Position numbers and translations under genes: made by a program
The notes under the pieces: model-generated
Databases searched by the model: none
Seen by the model: the letters and a program-made list of their open reading frames with translations, nothing else
Told to the model about the DNA's origin: nothing
DNA from: M0108 sp044228695
Lineage (GTDB): Bacteria > Pseudomonadota > Gammaproteobacteria > Chromatiales > Chromatiaceae
Direction of reading: 5' to 3'
Assembly: GCA_044228695.1 (NCBI GenBank)
Contig: JBGAUK010000008.1
Span: 1 to 64,000 of the forward strand
DNA length: 64,000 bases
Shown: positions 25,189 to 34,956 of the stretch, in pieces
Layout: each line of letters opens with the position of its first letter
How positions within the stretch are numbered: the first letter of the stretch is position 1

Positions 25189-26697
25189 ATGAGAAAGCTG
25201 AAAGTTTTGTCTGTCATGCTGCTGGCGCTGGTCATGATTGGCTGCGACAGTTCCAAAAGCCAGAAATCCAATGCCCCCGATGCCCCCGATGCCTTCGTCA
25301 TCAAGGCCCCGAGTATCTCGGAGACTAACTTTGGCGAGGCGCGGGATATTTACATCGAGGGTACCATGGCATCCTGGGTTACCCGGCCAGGCAATGTCAG
25401 GATCGAGCTCTTTAAGGGCACCCAGGTTGAGGGGGAACCTCTTCGGGTGATTCAAAGCAGCGTGGACCCGACCACGGGGCTGACCCCGGTCAGCGCCCTC
25501 TACCTCGACTACCCCAATGGCCAGAAAAAGGGTGACAAGAACCTGGTCATGGTCCCGGACATCGTGCGGGAACCAGGCGGATTCCTGTACCCCGGCAATA
25601 AGGTGGTCGTAACGAAAGACCATTTCGCCGGCATCATCCTGGGTGGCGTGACCCAGGATTTCGATACCGACTATCGCGATGCCCAGGGCCAGCCCCTGGC
25701 GGATCTGGTGGCGGGCACCTACACCTTGCGGGTCCGGGGCCTCTCCGGTGAGGTCGCGGGCACCGAATGGACCATGCAGATCACCTTTGGTCATAACCAT
25801 AAGCTTCTTGGGCGCTTCAAGCCCAAGGAGCAGATGGATCGCCTGGTGGCCCATGCCCGGGAACAGGGGCTGCGCATCTTTCTGGACCCCTTTCCCGGTT
25901 ATAACTGGTCCGGTAACGATGGCTATGAGGTCGAGACCCGCTGGCGCGCCAATAACGCCCTGGAGGTGGTCAATATCACCCCGGGCATCCATTACGGTCC
26001 CGAGATCAACGCCGTCAACGATGTCATCCTCTACAATGTCTCGCCCTGGAGCGCGACGGAATCCCTCGAAATGGCCAATATCGTCGCCCATGGTTTCATA
26101 GACAAACCCCAGACCACCTTCCTCTACTACTCCGTGGGCGAGCCCTCCCTGACCCTCATGACCCCCGGGGGTGAAGACAGGCTGTGGGGAGATTTCGTGC
26201 CCTTGGCCCCGGGCCGGAAGCTGGCCATGCTGCGCGCCGAGATGCAGTCCCCGGAGGCCGCCGAAGGAGATAACCGCTATAGCGTCAACCACTCGGTGGT
26301 GCGGTCCTATGATGTCGATTTCAATGACGGTATCCAGGCCTCCGCCAACGAGGTGATCTCGCTCTTTGGCGTTGCCAAGCCCATCCCCTCCACCGTCACC
26401 CCCACGGCATTGGAGAGAACCTATAGCATCGACAATCACATCAAGACGATTCGCTACGAGATCGGCGACGGCTCGGGCGAGATCCGGTTCGCGACGGAAA
26501 AGCCCGTGGACCTGAAGCGTATCTACGATATCAACAAGCCTGACGATACGCAGCCCTCGCTCTACGAGTTCAAGCACGAGCTCGCCCTGGAGGACCTGCA
26601 AGGGACCTTCACCGTCAAGGCGACCGGATTGGACAAGGGGGGGACTCCGGTGGCGGGGGCGCAACAGGTTTTTGCCCTCGAGATGCGTGCCCCCTGA
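25189..26697 (+). CDS. Lipoprotein of unknown function
   Basis: The 502-residue product begins with a lipoprotein signal: basic MRKLK, a hydrophobic core, and a lipobox ending MIGC with the lipidated Cys19. Residues +2/+3 are Asp-Ser; Asp at +2 is the inner-membrane retention signal in enterobacteria. The mature part (about 480 residues) has no membrane segment and looks beta-rich, with repeated acidic and Gly-containing strands. I do not recognise a family. It is translationally coupled (ATGA overlap) to the flavoprotein gene that follows. A ribosome binding site GGAG is seen 10 nt upstream of ATG 25189. Confidence 0.8.
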   Translation: MRKLKVLSVMLLALVMIGCDSSKSQKSNAPDAPDAFVIKAPSISETNFGEARDIYIEGTMASWVTRPGNVRIELFKGTQVEGEPLRVIQSSVDPTTGLTPVSALYLDYPNGQKKGDKNLVMVPDIVREPGGFLYPGNKVVVTKDHFAGIILGGVTQDFDTDYRDAQGQPLADLVAGTYTLRVRGLSGEVAGTEWTMQITFGHNHKLLGRFKPKEQMDRLVAHAREQGLRIFLDPFPGYNWSGNDGYEVETRWRANNALEVVNITPGIHYGPEINAVNDVILYNVSPWSATESLEMANIVAHGFIDKPQTTFLYYSVGEPSLTLMTPGGEDRLWGDFVPLAPGRKLAMLRAEMQSPEAAEGDNRYSVNHSVVRSYDVDFNDGIQASANEVISLFGVAKPIPSTVTPTALERTYSIDNHIKTIRYEIGDGSGEIRFATEKPVDLKRIYDINKPDDTQPSLYEFKHELALEDLQGTFTVKATGLDKGGTPVAGAQQVFALEMRAP

Positions 26698-27983
26698 TGA
26701 CGAAGCCGGATGTCATCGTCATCGGCGCTGGGCTCTCCGGACTGGCTTGTGCCCTGACCCTGCGCGATCAGGGGCTGGAGCCCCTGATCCTGGAGGCCGC
26801 CGATGGTGTTGGTGGGCGGGTGCGCACCGACCGGCACCAGGGTTTTCGCCTCGATCGGGGATTTCAGGTCCTGCAAACCTGGTACCCGGAGGCGCAACGC
26901 TGGCTTGATTACGATCGGCTCGACTTGCGGCCCTTCTACCCCGGCGCCCAGGTGCGGATCGGTGGGCGAGCACACCGGGTCAGTGACGTCTGGCGCCAGC
27001 CGGCGCGGCTGCCCGAGATGCTGGTCTCGCCGATCGGCACCCTGGGGGATAAGCTGCGCCTGCTCAAGTTGCGCCTGGACTGTTTGAGCGGCAGCCTGGA
27101 GGATCTCTACGGGCGGCCCGAAAGCCTGGCCCTGGCGCGACTGCGGGATCGCGGCTTTTCCCCCCGGATCATCGAGCGCTTTTTCAAACCCTTTTTCAGC
27201 GGCGTCTTCTTTGAACCCGAGCTGGCCGTCTCCTCGCGGACCTTCGAGTTTATTTTCCGCGCCTTTGCCCTGGGCGACACGGCCCTGCCGGCCCGGGGCA
27301 TGGGCGAGATCCCGGCGCAACTAGTGGCCCGCCTGCCCCAGGAGGGCATTCGCACGGGCTGCCGTGTCGAGCGCCTGGGTGACGGCGAGGTCCGGCTCGC
27401 CTCCGGGGAGCGTCTGGGCGCCCGCGCCCTGGTGATTGCTACCGAGGGGGCAGAGGCGGTACGGCTTCTCGGGCGGGAGGACGCTTCGGGACGGATGGCG
27501 GGGCGGGGTACCACCTGCGTCCATTACGCGGCGGAGCGGGCCCCTTGCCTGGGACCCTATCTGCTGCTCAACGGCGAGGGTCGGGGGCGGATCAATAGCC
27601 TGCTGTGTCCGAGCAACCTTTCGGGCCACTATGCCCCGCCGGGTCGCGCCTTGGTCACGGTCAATTGCCAGGGTGTTCCGGATGATCCGGAGAGGCTGGA
27701 AACGGACCTGCGCCGCGAACTCACGGCCTGGTTTGGTGACCAGGTACGGGCTTGGGAGCGCCTGGCCATCTACCGGCTACCCCAGGCCTTGCCGGTGCAG
27801 GCGCCGCCGGTACCTTACCCCGGCGGGGTGGAGCAGCGGCTTGCGGAGGGGCTTTGGGTCTGCGGCGAATACGCCTCCGCTCCCTCCATCCAGTGGGCGC
27901 TGCACTCCGGTCGTCGGGCCGGGGAGGGCGTAGCTGACGCCCTGCTCGGTCGGGTGTCCGGTGTGAGTGCCATTGGGGGTTAG
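26697..27983 (+). CDS. FAD-dependent amine-oxidase-family oxidoreductase
   Basis: The 428 residues open with a dinucleotide-binding fold VIVIGAGLSGLACALTL and an acidic residue at the end of the second strand (ILEAADGVGGRVRTD), as in the NAD(P)-binding/amine oxidase and phytoene-desaturase-like flavoproteins. The C-terminal FAD motif GLWVCGEYASAPSIQWALHSGRRAGEGVA is also present. The central region (FFKPFFSGVFFEPEL) resembles protoporphyrinogen-oxidase-like and carotenoid-type members. Substrate unknown. It starts on the stop of the lipoprotein gene, so the two are likely co-translated. Confidence 0.85.
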   Translation: MTKPDVIVIGAGLSGLACALTLRDQGLEPLILEAADGVGGRVRTDRHQGFRLDRGFQVLQTWYPEAQRWLDYDRLDLRPFYPGAQVRIGGRAHRVSDVWRQPARLPEMLVSPIGTLGDKLRLLKLRLDCLSGSLEDLYGRPESLALARLRDRGFSPRIIERFFKPFFSGVFFEPELAVSSRTFEFIFRAFALGDTALPARGMGEIPAQLVARLPQEGIRTGCRVERLGDGEVRLASGERLGARALVIATEGAEAVRLLGREDASGRMAGRGTTCVHYAAERAPCLGPYLLLNGEGRGRINSLLCPSNLSGHYAPPGRALVTVNCQGVPDDPERLETDLRRELTAWFGDQVRAWERLAIYRLPQALPVQAPPVPYPGGVEQRLAEGLWVCGEYASAPSIQWALHSGRRAGEGVADALLGRVSGVSAIGG

Positions 27984-28067
27984 GGCGGTGACTGGGGTTG
28001 AGTCCCCACGCGCCCGATGCCACCGGCACGGATACCCGCTGGACGGGGTTGGCCCGGGCTTCCGGCC

Positions 28068-30893
28068 TTACCAACCTCGCTCCAGCAGGCTCTTGAGATA
28101 GCGCCCGGTATGGGAGGCGGGATCGGCGGCCACCTGTTCCGGGGTGCCGGTGGCGATGATGGCCCCGCCGCGATGACCGCCCTCGGGCCCTAGGTCGATG
28201 ACCCAGTCCGCGGTCTTGATGACGTCCAGGTTGTGCTCGATGACCACCACCGTGTTGCCGTGATCCCGCAGGCGGTGCAGGACATCCAGTAATTGCTTGA
28301 CGTCGTGGAAATGCAGCCCCGTGGTCGGCTCATCCAGGAAATAGAGGGTCCGGCCGGTGTCGCGCTTGGACAGCTCGCGGCTGAGCTTGACCCGCTGGGC
28401 CTCGCCACCGGAGAGGGTTGTGGCGCTCTGGCCTAGGCGGACATAGGTGAGGCCGACGTCCATGAGGGTCTGGAGCTTGCGCGCCAGGGTGGGCACCGGG
28501 GCGAAGAACTCCAGGGCCTGCTCCACCGTCAGGTTCAGGACCTCGTCGATGGTCTTGCCCTTGTAGCGGATCTCCAGGGTCTCGCGGTTGTAGCGCCGGC
28601 CCTTGCAGACGTCGCACTGGACGTAGATGTCCGGCAGGAAGTGCATCTCCACCCGGATGAGCCCATCGCCCTTGCAGGCCTCGCAGCGCCCGCCGGCGAC
28701 GTTGAAGCTGAACCGCCCCACCGAATAGCCCCGGGTGCGCGCCTCGGGCACGCCAGCGAAGAGTTCCCGCACCAGATTGAAGAGGCCGGTATAGGTCGCC
28801 GGGTTGGAGCGCGGGGTACGACCAATGGGGCTCTGGTCGATATCCACCACCTTGTCGAAATGTTCCAGGCCCTCCACCCGGTCATGGGGGGCTGGCTGGA
28901 GGTTGGAGTTGTTGAGGTGGCGAGCGGCGAGCGGGTAGAGGGTATCGTTGATCAGGGTCGATTTGCCGGAGCCCGAGACGCCGGTGACGCAGCAGAGGGT
29001 GCCCACCGGGATGGCGACATTGACGCCGCGCAGGTTGTGGCCCCGGGCGCCGACCAGGCGTAACTGGCGCGCCGGGTCGATGGGGGTGCGCCGTTCTGGG
29101 ATGGCGATGCGCAACTGGCCGGAGAGATAGCGCCCGGTCAAGGATGCCGGGCAGGCGGCGATCTCCGCGGCGGTGCCTTGGGCGACGACCTCGCCGCCGT
29201 GTTCCCCCGCCCCCGGGCCCATGTCCACCACCTGATCGGCGGCGCGGATGGCCTCCTCGTCGTGTTCGACCACGATGACGGTGTTGCCGATGTCGCGCAG
29301 GTGATTGAGGGTTCGCAGCAGGCGGGCGTTGTCGCGCTGGTGCAGCCCGATGGAGGGCTCGTCCAGGATGTACATGACCCCCACCAGACCGGCGCCGATC
29401 TGACTGGCGAGTCGGATGCGCTGGGCCTCGCCCCCGGACAGGGTCTCGGCGCTGCGCTCCAGGGTCAGATAGTCCAGGCCCACGTCCACCAGGAAGTGCA
29501 GCCGCTGGGCGACCTCCTTGATGATGCGGGCCCCGATCTCGCCTCGCTGGCCCGGCAGGTCCAGGGTCTCGAAGAAACTCAGGGCCTCGCCCACGGGCAG
29601 GCGGGTGATCTCCGCCAGGCCGCGCTCGGCCACGAAGACATGCCGGGCCGCCTCGTTGAGGCGCGTCCCCTTGCAGGTTGGACAGTCCTGGTGGGAGAGG
29701 TAGCGGGCCAGTTCCTCCCGCAAGGTGACGGAGTCCGTCTCCCGGTAGCGGCGCTCCATGTTGCGCAGGACCCCCTCAAAGGGCCGGACCTTGCCCGGGC
29801 CATGCTCGTGGGGCAGCTTGAGCTTGATGCGGTCCTTGCCGCTGCCGTAGAGGACGACCTGGCGAATCGGCTCCGGCAGTTCCAGCCAGGGGGCCTCGAC
29901 ATCGAAGCCATAGTGCTCGCCAAGGGCGCGGACCATCTGGAAATAGTAGGCGTTGCGCCGGTCCCAGCCGCGCACGGCGCCCCCGGCCAGGCTGAGTTCC
30001 GGGTGAACGACCACCTTGTCGGCGTCGAAAAACTGCTCCACCCCCAGGCCGTCGCAGCTCGGGCAGGCCCCGGCGGGGTTGTTGAAGGAGAAGAGGCGGG
30101 GTTCCAGCTCCGGCAGGCTGTAGCCGCAGATGGGGCAGGCGTAGCGGGCCGAGAAGATGAGTTCGGGTTTCTCGGGCTCGTCCAGCCAGCCGATCCGGGC
30201 GATGCCGCTGGACAGGTTCAGGGCCGTCTCCAGGGATTCGGCCAGACGGGGGCGCAGGTCGTCGCGGACGCGGAAGCGGTCTACCACCACCTCGATGCTG
30301 TGCTTGCGCTTGAGATCCAGCTCCGGTGGCTCGTCCAGCTCGAAGAGGTCGCCATCCACCCGGGCGCGGACGAAGCCCTGGGCATTGAGTTCGGCGAAGA
30401 GGCGCAGATACTCGCCCTTGCGCTCGGAGATCACCGGCGCCAGCAGCATCAGCTTGTCACCCACCGGCAGGGCCAGCACCTGGTCCACCATCTGGCTGAT
30501 GGTCTGGGCGTCCAGGGTCTCGCCATGGTGGGGACAGCGGGGGGTGCCAACCCGGGCGTAGAGGAGGCGCAGATAGTCGTAGATCTCGGTGATGGTGCCG
30601 ACGGTGCTGCGGGGGTTGTGGGAGGTGGTCTTCTGTTCGATGGAGATGGCGGGCGACAGGCCCTCGATCTGGTCCAGGTCCGGCTTCTCCATGACCGACA
30701 GGAACTGGCGGGCGTAGGCCGACAGGGACTCGACATAGCGGCGCTGGCCCTCGGCATAGATGGTGTCGAAGGCCAGGGAGGACTTGCCCGACCCCGAGAG
30801 GCCGGTGACCACAATGAGGCGATCCCGAGGCAGTTCCAGATCGACGTTCTTGAGATTGTGCGTTCGTGCGCCGCGAATGCGGATGCTATCCAT
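28068..30893 (-). CDS. uvrA: Excinuclease ABC subunit A
   Basis: UvrA is the damage-recognition ATPase of nucleotide excision repair. The 941 residues contain the first Walker A GLSGSGKSS at 31-39, a zinc module CPIC...CPSC near 250-280, and a second Walker A GVSGSGKST near 637. Next come a second zinc finger CEAC...CDVC near 740 and two LSGGEAQR signatures. The length is the family norm. It is divergent from the MFS gene across 66 bp. No LexA box is apparent in that gap. Confidence 0.97.
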   Translation of the reverse strand: MDSIRIRGARTHNLKNVDLELPRDRLIVVTGLSGSGKSSLAFDTIYAEGQRRYVESLSAYARQFLSVMEKPDLDQIEGLSPAISIEQKTTSHNPRSTVGTITEIYDYLRLLYARVGTPRCPHHGETLDAQTISQMVDQVLALPVGDKLMLLAPVISERKGEYLRLFAELNAQGFVRARVDGDLFELDEPPELDLKRKHSIEVVVDRFRVRDDLRPRLAESLETALNLSSGIARIGWLDEPEKPELIFSARYACPICGYSLPELEPRLFSFNNPAGACPSCDGLGVEQFFDADKVVVHPELSLAGGAVRGWDRRNAYYFQMVRALGEHYGFDVEAPWLELPEPIRQVVLYGSGKDRIKLKLPHEHGPGKVRPFEGVLRNMERRYRETDSVTLREELARYLSHQDCPTCKGTRLNEAARHVFVAERGLAEITRLPVGEALSFFETLDLPGQRGEIGARIIKEVAQRLHFLVDVGLDYLTLERSAETLSGGEAQRIRLASQIGAGLVGVMYILDEPSIGLHQRDNARLLRTLNHLRDIGNTVIVVEHDEEAIRAADQVVDMGPGAGEHGGEVVAQGTAAEIAACPASLTGRYLSGQLRIAIPERRTPIDPARQLRLVGARGHNLRGVNVAIPVGTLCCVTGVSGSGKSTLINDTLYPLAARHLNNSNLQPAPHDRVEGLEHFDKVVDIDQSPIGRTPRSNPATYTGLFNLVRELFAGVPEARTRGYSVGRFSFNVAGGRCEACKGDGLIRVEMHFLPDIYVQCDVCKGRRYNRETLEIRYKGKTIDEVLNLTVEQALEFFAPVPTLARKLQTLMDVGLTYVRLGQSATTLSGGEAQRVKLSRELSKRDTGRTLYFLDEPTTGLHFHDVKQLLDVLHRLRDHGNTVVVIEHNLDVIKTADWVIDLGPEGGHRGGAIIATGTPEQVAADPASHTGRYLKSLLERGW

Positions 30894-30959
30894 GAGCCTA
30901 AACCGGGTGGGGCGAAGCTGCTATTATGCTCAGCCATTCTCAGCCGAAGCAAAAGCGAT

Positions 30960-32336
30960 ATGAGCCGTTCCGGACCCCCGCCCATTCCCATGACCTCCGC
31001 CGAACGGCGCGCCTCGGCTGGCCTGGCCGGTATCTTTGCCCTGCGCATGCTCGGCCTTTTCCTGATCCTGCCCGTATTTGCCATTCAGGCCCGGGAGATA
31101 CCCGGGGCGACACCCCTGCTGATCGGTATCGCCATCGGCGCCTATGGCCTGACTCAGGCCCTCCTCCAGATTCCCTTTGGCATGTTGTCGGACCGCATTG
31201 GCCGCAAGCCGGTCATCCTGGGCGGGTTAATCATCTTTGTCATCGGCAGCGTGGTGGCGGCCCTGGCGGACGATATTTATGGCGTCATCATCGGGCGCCT
31301 GCTCCAGGGCAGCGGTGCCATCGCCGCCGCCGTCATGGCCCTGACCGCCGACCTCACCCGCGAGGCGGTGCGCACCCGCGCCATGGCGGGCATCGGTATC
31401 AGCATTGCCCTCTCTTTCGCCCTGGCCTTGGTGCTGGGGCCCATCGTGGCCCATTGGGGGGGGCTGGAGGGTCTCTTCTGGTTTATTGCCGTATTGGCCT
31501 GCGCGGGCATCCTGATCCTGCTGCTGGTGGTGCCAAACCCCAGCCATTCCAGCCTGCACCGGGATGCCGAGCCCGTGGCCAGCCAGTTTCGCGGCGTCCT
31601 GGCGGATAGCGAACTGCTGCGCCTTAACCTGGGTATCTTCACCCTGCATCTGACCATGACCTCCCTCTTCCTGGTGGCCCCCCTCTTTATAAAGGCCCAA
31701 GGGCTGGCGCCAGTCGATCATTGGCAGGTCTATCTGCCGGTCCTGCTGCTGTCCATCGTCGCCATGATTCCCCTCATCATCCAGGCCGAGGGCAAGGGGC
31801 GCATGAAGCTCGTCTTCCTCGGCACCCTGGTGGCCCTGGTCCTGGGGCTGCTGGGGCTGAATTTTCTAGGCCATGGCATCCTCGCCATCGCTTTCTGGCT
31901 CTTTGTCCTAATCACCATCTTCAACCTGCTGGAGGCCATTCTGCCGTCCATGGTGTCGAAGGTAGCCCCGGCGGGAGCTAAGGGCACGGCCATGGGGGTC
32001 TATTCCACCTCTCAGTTCACCGGGGCCTTTCTCGGCGGTATGGTGGGCGGCTTAATTCATCAATACTGGGGGGCGGAGGCGGTGCCGATCTTCTGTGCCC
32101 TGGCCGTCCTGATCTGGTTCCTGGTCGCCTTCCGCATGCAACCCCCCCGCCAGGGCGTGCCCCACATGATCCATGTCGGCGCGCGGTCCGCCGATCCCTT
32201 GCTGAGGGACCAATTGCTAGCGCTCCCCGGCGTGGAGGAGGTCCTGATCGCGGTCGAGGAGGGGGTCGCTTACCTCAAGGTGGACAAGCGGCAAGTCGAT
32301 TGGGCAAGATTGCAGGAATTCGCAGCAGAGGGGTAA
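30960..32336 (+). CDS. YajR-like MFS transporter with C-terminal cytosolic domain
   Basis: The 458-residue product is a 12-helix major facilitator with the motif-A loop GMLSDRIGRKPVILGG between helices 2 and 3. The last 65 residues (from about HMIHVGARS) are not membrane segments. They resemble the small ferredoxin-like YAM domain of E. coli YajR. ATG 30960 is preferred because the open frame upstream lies antisense to uvrA. The order uvrA-MFS-ssb is common in gammaproteobacteria. Substrate unknown. Confidence 0.88.
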   Translation: MSRSGPPPIPMTSAERRASAGLAGIFALRMLGLFLILPVFAIQAREIPGATPLLIGIAIGAYGLTQALLQIPFGMLSDRIGRKPVILGGLIIFVIGSVVAALADDIYGVIIGRLLQGSGAIAAAVMALTADLTREAVRTRAMAGIGISIALSFALALVLGPIVAHWGGLEGLFWFIAVLACAGILILLLVVPNPSHSSLHRDAEPVASQFRGVLADSELLRLNLGIFTLHLTMTSLFLVAPLFIKAQGLAPVDHWQVYLPVLLLSIVAMIPLIIQAEGKGRMKLVFLGTLVALVLGLLGLNFLGHGILAIAFWLFVLITIFNLLEAILPSMVSKVAPAGAKGTAMGVYSTSQFTGAFLGGMVGGLIHQYWGAEAVPIFCALAVLIWFLVAFRMQPPRQGVPHMIHVGARSADPLLRDQLLALPGVEEVLIAVEEGVAYLKVDKRQVDWARLQEFAAEG

Positions 32337-32446
32337 GGTCGTCTCCGGACAGTACCGCAGCCGTCAGGACCCCGGTCCCATACTATCAAATCGCCAATTT
32401 CGCCCCGCGCGGGCGCCATTATCGCCTTTCGTGGCACGAGGAACCC

Positions 32447-32974
32447 ATGTCCAAAGGAAGTCTTAACAAGGTCATGCTGATCGGCAATTTGGGGGCCGAT
32501 CCGGAAACCCGCTACACGCCCAGCAATATGGCGGTGACTAAGCTCCGCCTCGCCACCAGTGAATCCTGGAAGGACAAGAATACTGGCGAGGCCCAGGAAC
32601 GCACCGAGTGGCATCGGGTCACGATCTTTGGGCGTCTGGGCGAGGTCGCGCAACAGTACCTGCACAAGGGCTCCAAGGTCTATATCGAGGGCCAGTTGCG
32701 GACCAATAAGTGGCAGGGACCCGATGGCCAGGATCGCTATTCGACCGACATCGTGGTCGATATCCGCGGCACCATGATGATGCTTGACAGCCGTGGCGCC
32801 GGTGGCGGTAGCTCCGCCCCCTACGATAGCCAGGGCGGTGGTCAGTCGCGTCCGGCCAAGGGGGGGGGCGATGACTGGGGCGATGATGGTTTCGGCGGTA
32901 AGCCCGCGGCCAATGCCGGCGGTCCCGGTGGGGCCTCCACGTCCGTGGACTTCGACGACGACATCCCCTTCTAG
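32447..32974 (+). CDS. ssb: Single-stranded DNA-binding protein
   Basis: SSB coats single-stranded DNA and recruits repair and replication proteins. The 175 residues have an N-terminal OB fold (SLNKVMLIGNLGADPETRYT ... WHRVTIFGRLGEVAQQYL). A Gly/Ser/Asp-rich linker leads to the acidic tip DFDDDIPF that binds partner proteins. ATG 32447 (MSKGSLNKVM) is the conventional start; the frame is open further upstream without homology. It ends 12 nt before rfbB. Confidence 0.96.
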   Translation: MSKGSLNKVMLIGNLGADPETRYTPSNMAVTKLRLATSESWKDKNTGEAQERTEWHRVTIFGRLGEVAQQYLHKGSKVYIEGQLRTNKWQGPDGQDRYSTDIVVDIRGTMMMLDSRGAGGGSSAPYDSQGGGQSRPAKGGGDDWGDDGFGGKPAANAGGPGGASTSVDFDDDIPF

Positions 32975-32986
32975 GACACGGCCGTG

Positions 32987-34075
32987 ATGAAAACCATCCT
33001 GGTTACCGGTGGCGCCGGCTTCATCGGGGGCAATTTTGTCCACTTCCTCCTGCGAGAGACGGAGGTTCAGGTCGTCAACCTGGACAAGCTGACCTATGCC
33101 GGCAATCTGGACACCCTGGCCCCCCTGGCGGGTAATCCCCGCCATGTCTTCGTCCAGGGCGATATCGGCGACCGGGACCTGGTGGGCCGCCTGCTTGTGG
33201 ACTATGCCGTGGACGCCGTGGTCAACTTTGCCGCCGAGTCCCATGTGGATCGCTCGATCGATGGCCCCGCGGCTTTCGTTGAGACCAATGTCCTGGGCAC
33301 CTTCAACCTCCTCGACTGTGCTCGGGCTTACTGGTCCGGCCTGGGTCTGGCGGGGCGGGAGGCCTTCCGCTTCCTGCACGTCTCCACCGATGAGGTCTAT
33401 GGCTCCCTGGGCCCCACCGGGCGTTTCGTCGAGACTACCCCCTACGCCCCCAATTCCCCCTATTCGGCCTCCAAGGCCGCCTCGGATCATCTGGTGCGAG
33501 CCTGGTTCCACACCTACGGGCTGCCGGTGCTGACCACCAACTGCTCCAACAACTACGGCCCCTACCAGTTCCCGGAAAAACTCATCCCCCTGGTGGCCCT
33601 CAAGGCACTGGCCGGGGAGTCGCTGCCCATCTATGGCAACGGCTCCAACGTGCGTGACTGGCTTTATGTCGAGGATCACTGCCGGGCCATCTGGCGGGTC
33701 CTGGCGGCTGGCCGGCCAGGGGAGGTCTATAACGTCGGCGGCGACAGCGAGCGCACCAACCTGGAGGTGGTCGACACCCTCTGCGGCCTGCTCGACGAAT
33801 TGGTGCCGGACTCGCCCCACCGGCCCCATGCCCAGCTCAAGGTCTTTGTCACCGATCGCCCCGGACACGACCAGCGCTACGCCATCGACGCCACCAAGAT
33901 CAAGACCGAGCTGGGTTGGGCGCCCCAGGAGCGCTTCGAGACCGGTCTGCGCCGGACCCTGGTCTGGTATCTGGAGAACCCGGGCTGGTGCGGACGGGTG
34001 ATGGACGGCAGTTATCGTGGCCAGCGGCTGGGGACAGGCGCGGGCAAGGATGACCTAGGGGAGGGCACGGCATGA
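32987..34075 (+). CDS. rfbB: dTDP-glucose 4,6-dehydratase
   Basis: This is the second enzyme of dTDP-L-rhamnose synthesis and makes dTDP-4-keto-6-deoxyglucose. The 362 residues start with the NAD-binding GGAGFIGGNFV. They have the dehydratase motif STDEVYGSLG and the catalytic Tyr-x3-Lys in SPYSASKAASDH near residue 165. The in-frame GTG at 32984 is one codon upstream; ATG 32987 is chosen. It leads a four-gene operon and overlaps rfbA by 4 nt. Confidence 0.96.
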   Translation: MKTILVTGGAGFIGGNFVHFLLRETEVQVVNLDKLTYAGNLDTLAPLAGNPRHVFVQGDIGDRDLVGRLLVDYAVDAVVNFAAESHVDRSIDGPAAFVETNVLGTFNLLDCARAYWSGLGLAGREAFRFLHVSTDEVYGSLGPTGRFVETTPYAPNSPYSASKAASDHLVRAWFHTYGLPVLTTNCSNNYGPYQFPEKLIPLVALKALAGESLPIYGNGSNVRDWLYVEDHCRAIWRVLAAGRPGEVYNVGGDSERTNLEVVDTLCGLLDELVPDSPHRPHAQLKVFVTDRPGHDQRYAIDATKIKTELGWAPQERFETGLRRTLVWYLENPGWCGRVMDGSYRGQRLGTGAGKDDLGEGTA

Positions 34076-34956
34076 ATCGCAAGGGCATCATCCTGGCCGG
34101 GGGCTCTGGCACCCGGCTCTATCCACTGACGCATACCATCAGCAAGCAACTGCTGCCGGTTTACGACAAGCCCATGATCTACTACCCCCTCGCCACCCTC
34201 ATGCTGGCGGGGATTCGGGAGATCCTGGTCATCACCACCCCCCGGGATGCTGACGCCTTCCAGGATCTGCTTGGCGACGGTGGCCAGTGGGGTATTGCCC
34301 TCCAGTACGCCGTCCAGCCCGAGCCCGGCGGCCTGGCCCAGGCCTTTATCATCGGCGCCGATTTCGTCGCCGGTGATCCGAGCTGCCTCATCCTGGGCGA
34401 CAACATCTTCTACGGCCATGGCCTGGTCCAGCAGATGCGCGCCGCCAATCTTCGCGAACGCGGGGCCTCGGTCTTCGGCTACTGGGTCAAGGACCCCGAG
34501 CGTTATGGCGTCGCGGAGCTCGACTCCCTCGGGCGTGTCCTCGGCCTGGAAGAAAAGCCGGCCAAGCCCAAGTCCAACTACGCTGTCACCGGGCTCTACT
34601 TTTATGACGAGCAGGTGTGCGACCTGGTGGCTAATCTCAAGCCCTCCCCCCGTGGCGAACTGGAGATAACGGACCTCAACAATCTCTACCTGGCCCGGAG
34701 CGAGCTCTTCCTGGAACGTCTGGGCCGGGGTACCGCCTGGCTTGACACCGGCACCCACCAGTCCCTGATGGAGGCCAGCAACTTCATCGAGACCATCGAG
34801 CAGCGCCAGGGCCTCAAGATCTGCTGCCCCGAGGAGGTTGCCTGGCAGAGACGCTGGATCGACGCCGACCAGTTGCGCGCCATCGCCGCGCCCCTGGCCA
34901 AGAGCGGCTATGGCGAATATCTGTTGGGGCTGCTGGAGCGCTCCGCCGAGCCATGA
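34072..34956 (+). CDS. rfbA: Glucose-1-phosphate thymidylyltransferase
   Basis: RfbA activates glucose-1-phosphate with dTTP, the first step to dTDP-rhamnose. The 294 residues open with the nucleotidyltransferase loop GIILAGGSGTRLYPLT and continue with KQLLPVYDKPMIYYPL. Later motifs are LGDNIFYGHGL (metal-binding Asp) and AWLDTGTHQSLMEASNF. It starts inside the end of rfbB (ATGA) and overlaps rfbC by 4 nt, so the operon is tightly coupled. Confidence 0.96.
   Translation: MNRKGIILAGGSGTRLYPLTHTISKQLLPVYDKPMIYYPLATLMLAGIREILVITTPRDADAFQDLLGDGGQWGIALQYAVQPEPGGLAQAFIIGADFVAGDPSCLILGDNIFYGHGLVQQMRAANLRERGASVFGYWVKDPERYGVAELDSLGRVLGLEEKPAKPKSNYAVTGLYFYDEQVCDLVANLKPSPRGELEITDLNNLYLARSELFLERLGRGTAWLDTGTHQSLMEASNFIETIEQRQGLKICCPEEVAWQRRWIDADQLRAIAAPLAKSGYGEYLLGLLERSAEP

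Noticed and set aside
24925..26664. 579-codon minus-strand open frame
   Set aside because: It is the antisense shadow of the lipoprotein gene, which has a signal peptide, a ribosome site and coupling to the next gene. The shadow shows none of these.
29178..30959. Long N-terminal extension of the MFS gene to 29178
   Set aside because: It lies wholly antisense to uvrA. The transporter's first helix begins shortly after ATG 30960.
30894..30959. LexA (SOS) box in the uvrA-MFS gap
   Set aside because: No CTGT-N8-ACAG-like sequence is present on either strand.
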